Below are positions 38,387 through 40,410 of a stretch of 40,410 nt of DNA, piece after piece. A model generated the notes under the pieces. The model had not been told where the DNA came from. It saw only the letters and a program-made list of their open reading frames with translations, and did not search any database. The stretch is from contig JAJPHT010000050.1 of assembly GCA_021325135.1 (NCBI GenBank), positions 1 to 40,410 on the forward strand. Direction: 5' to 3'. Within the stretch, counting starts at the first letter, position 1. Every line of letters starts with the position of its first letter. The translations under genes were made by a program, and so were the position numbers. This DNA comes from Pseudomonadota bacterium. GTDB lineage: Archaea > Thermoplasmatota > SW-10-69-26 > JACQPN01 > JAJPHT01.

Positions 38387-39163
38387 TCACGCCTCGACGA
38401 CGAGGACGCTGCACGCCGCGATGCGCGCGGCGGCCAGGCCGTCCGCGTCGCGCGGCACCACGAGGAGGCTCGCCTTGGCGTCGCGGGCGCGCGAGGCCGC
38501 CTCGGCGCCGGTGGCCGCGAGGGAGAGGACGGGAAGGCGCGCCCGGCGGGCGAGGCGCGTCGCCACGAGACGCATCGCCTCTCCGGAGGCGACGATGGGG
38601 CCCGAGCCCGGCGGCGCGCGGGCGAGGAGGACGCTGGCCTCCGCGCCCCGGAGGACGGCCTCCGCGACGCGGCCCACGCGCGGGCTGCCCGTCTCCGGGC
38701 GGCTGGCCGCGCCCAAGGCGATGAGGTCGGAGCCGTGGAGCTTGGCCGCGCGCAGGATCTCCTCCGCGGGCGAGCCCGTGGCGTCGTGCAGCGTCGCGCG
38801 CACGCCGATGCCGCTCAGCTCCGTCATGGCCTCGTCCAGGGCCGCGCGCTGCTGGGCCTCGTTGCGCTGCGCGTCGGCGTCCCGCGTCCACCATCCGAAG
38901 CCGCCCTCGTCGCGGGGCGTGAAGGCGGGGACGCGGATGCCCGCCACGATGGCCTGCGCGGACCAGTCGGCCGCGAGGCGGCCCGCCCACGCCAGCGCGG
39001 CGAAGGCGGCGGGCGACGCGTCCAGCGCGACGAGGACGCGCGCGACCAGGGGCGCGGGCGGCGCCATGGCGAACTCGCCCATGGACGCGTGGATGGTCGC
39101 CTCGACCCCGGGGCTGGTGAACACGCTGCGGGCGAACGGGTCGAGGGAGAAATCCTGGGGCAT
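38387..39163 (-). CDS. Universal stress protein, UspA family
   Basis: The 258-residue protein has an N-terminal tail, one full Usp domain (residues about 38-165; RVLVALDASPAAFAALAWAG to HGSDLIALGAASRPETGSPR) and a degenerate second half (to about 258) ending CSVLVVEA. The ATP-binding G-x2-G-x9-G pattern is only partly kept. Such proteins act in stress or energy signalling. ATG at 39163. Probably not in one operon with the next Usp gene, as the gap holds GC-rich inverted segments. Confidence 0.83.
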   Translation of the reverse strand: MPQDFSLDPFARSVFTSPGVEATIHASMGEFAMAPPAPLVARVLVALDASPAAFAALAWAGRLAADWSAQAIVAGIRVPAFTPRDEGGFGWWTRDADAQRNEAQQRAALDEAMTELSGIGVRATLHDATGSPAEEILRAAKLHGSDLIALGAASRPETGSPRVGRVAEAVLRGAEASVLLARAPPGSGPIVASGEAMRLVATRLARRARLPVLSLAATGAEAASRARDAKASLLVVPRDADGLAAARIAACSVLVVEA

Positions 39164-39246
39164 GCTCAACCCGCCCCCAACGGCGGGCCCGGGTTTGAGA
39201 GGGAGGGGAGGGCGGATTCCGGCGCGCCGAAAGCCGGGGGCCCGGC

Positions 39247-40143
39247 TCAGGGCCCGCGGTGGACGAGGACCGAGGCGGTCGACTGGTGGCAGAGCGCGCT
39301 GGCGGTGCTGCCCATGACGGAGGAGGCGCCGAAGCCCCGCGCGCCCACGACGACGAGGCCCGCGCCCGATTCGCGGGCCATCTGCGCGAGGACGCGCCCC
39401 GCGGGCCCGCTGCGGCGCGCGAAGGCCACCCCGGGGCGGGGCGCGGGCAGGTCCATGGCGGAGAGCGTCGCCTCGTCCAGGAGGAAGCCGGGCTCCAGCG
39501 GCTCGATGGCGTGCGCGAGGGTCGCGGGGACGCCCCAGCCTTTGGCCAGGCGCAGGGCGAGCCGCGCGGCGTCCCGGCTCGCGCGCGAGCCGTCGACGCC
39601 CGCGAGGACCGAGCGCGGCGGCGGGTCGCCGCGGGCGATGAGCACGCTGGCGCGCGTGCGGTTGCGCACGCCGTCGCTGACGCTGCCCAGGAGCGCGCGC
39701 CCCGCGGGCCCGCGGCCGTGGGAGCCCAGGATGACGAGGTCGGCGCGCTGCGCGTCGGCGACGCGGGCGATCTCGCGCGGCGCGGAGCCCACGGGGAGGA
39801 CACCCTCCGCCTCGACGCCGGCGGCGCGAAGCTCGACGACGCCCGCGTCCAGGAGCCTGCGCCCCGCCGTCTTCACGGCCTCGTACTCGGAGGCCAGCGG
39901 CCAGGCCTGCCCGTAGGCGACGTCGTAGATCTGCGTGTAGGGCGGCGGCAGCGCGTGCGCGGCCACGACGGGGGCCTGGAACTCGCGCGCCAGGGCGATG
40001 GCCCACCGCATGGCCGCGCGCGAGGTCTCGGAGGCGTCCAGCGCCACGAGGATCCGGCGGAACGCGGGCGCGCTCCCGGCCGCTGGCTCGCCCCGGCCGG
40101 CCCCGAACGCGAGGCGGTCGATGGCGTCGGCGACGTCCTCCAT
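39247..40143 (-). CDS. Tandem-domain universal stress protein
   Basis: The protein has about 298 residues and two Usp domains: the first begins RRILVALDASETSRAAMRWA and ends with GSHGRGPAGRALLGSV, an intact nucleotide-binding motif; the second runs from RSVLAGVDGSRASRDAARLA to GARGFGASSVMGS, also near-intact. I use the ATG at 40143; a TTG at 40176 would add 11 residues. It lies downstream of repeat copy B, in the same orientation as the gene that follows copy A. Confidence 0.86.
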   Translation of the reverse strand: MEDVADAIDRLAFGAGRGEPAAGSAPAFRRILVALDASETSRAAMRWAIALAREFQAPVVAAHALPPPYTQIYDVAYGQAWPLASEYEAVKTAGRRLLDAGVVELRAAGVEAEGVLPVGSAPREIARVADAQRADLVILGSHGRGPAGRALLGSVSDGVRNRTRASVLIARGDPPPRSVLAGVDGSRASRDAARLALRLAKGWGVPATLAHAIEPLEPGFLLDEATLSAMDLPAPRPGVAFARRSGPAGRVLAQMARESGAGLVVVGARGFGASSVMGSTASALCHQSTASVLVHRGP

Positions 40144-40257
40144 GGCGTGCTGGTGGCTCTGGATTGGGGCGCTCAAGGTCTCGCCACCCTCCTGGAGGCC
40201 ACGCCTCGTGCGTCTCCCTGTCGCCGAACCCGTTCGGCGCTGCCCCCGTGCCCTGGT

Positions 40258-40410
40258 AGCCCAAGCAAGGTCCCGCCCATCGCAAGTGCCAGCAGAGGGC
40301 CATCCGACCGCGGATTCCGATCAGAATTGTCCGGATTCCTTGTAGGGGGCCGAAGTCGCCGCCGAAGGCGGCGACGGAGCGCCCCCTAAGGGCAATTCTG
40401 ATCGGAATCC
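40258..40410 (-). repeat. Palindromic repeat element, copy B (cut by the window end)
   Basis: Read on the minus strand it reproduces copy A (3432-3592): terminal arms with CCGATCAGAATTG and CAATTCTGATCGG, inner arms with TTAGGGGGCG and CCCCCTACAAGG, and the 50-base tail with GGCCCTCTGCTGGC. The central hairpin, 40355-40363 with 40367-40375 and a three-base loop, is a different sequence from copy A yet pairs perfectly. The last few bases lie beyond the window. Confidence 0.85.

Noticed and set aside
1..40410. CRISPR array, insertion sequence transposase or integrase
   Set aside because: No regularly spaced direct repeats and no transposase or recombinase-like protein were seen on either strand.

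Overview
The window is about 70% G+C and comes from an archaeon. It encodes an eRF1-type release factor (aRF1), a replication factor C small subunit, an archaeal-type UMP kinase and a DUF2116 zinc-ribbon membrane protein, and it carries an archaeal 23S-5S rRNA end. Many start codons sit 30-35 bases downstream of a promoter box, as expected for leaderless archaeal messages. A Thermoplasmatota-like euryarchaeon would fit, but that is inference; no 16S gene is present to test it.

Layout. 1-491: 3' end of 23S rRNA, spacer, 5S rRNA. 0.6-3.4 kb: peroxiredoxin, Nudix hydrolase, glutamate dehydrogenase and a divergent stand-alone RAM (Lrp sensor) protein. 3.4-3.6 kb: a palindromic repeat whose second copy closes the window at 40.3-40.4 kb in the opposite orientation. 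3.7-12.2 kb: mostly information-processing and housekeeping genes (DUF202 protein, UMP kinase, aRF1, arginyl-tRNA synthetase, cyclophilin, RFC small subunit) with small secreted proteins between them. 12.3-18.4 kb: an export island with two composite inverted-repeat elements, a repeat-poor secreted glycoprotein, a lipoprotein beta-propeller, a chymotrypsin-like protease and a TIM-barrel hydrolase-like protein. 18.6-20.7 kb: a membrane-anchored winged-helix regulator convergent with a two-gene unit made of a 34-codon peptide gene and an MvdD-like ATP-grasp ligase, which looks like an archaeal graspetide (RiPP) locus. 20.8-29.1 kb: regulators, alpha/beta hydrolase, an AzlCD-type transporter, ketopantoate reductase, a ThiI-like THUMP protein, a methyltransferase and DNA polymerase IV. 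29.2-33.0 kb: two more secreted beta-propellers. 33.0-38.4 kb: a tightly overlapping molybdenum hydroxylase operon (MocA-like, XdhC, 2Fe-2S subunit, Mo subunit, FAD/4Fe-4S subunit) resembling 4-hydroxybenzoyl-CoA reductase. 38.4-40.1 kb: two universal stress proteins.

How the parts work together. The organism looks heterotrophic. It exports proteases and propeller or glycan-binding proteins, handles amino acids through glutamate dehydrogenase and AzlCD, and may process an aromatic acyl-CoA or purine-like substrate with the Mo enzyme. The observations I rate highest are the ATP-grasp/peptide pair, the recurring AAACGTT-type promoter box, the repeats whose hairpin stems change while their flanks stay the same, and the RNA structures around both ends of the aRF1 gene.
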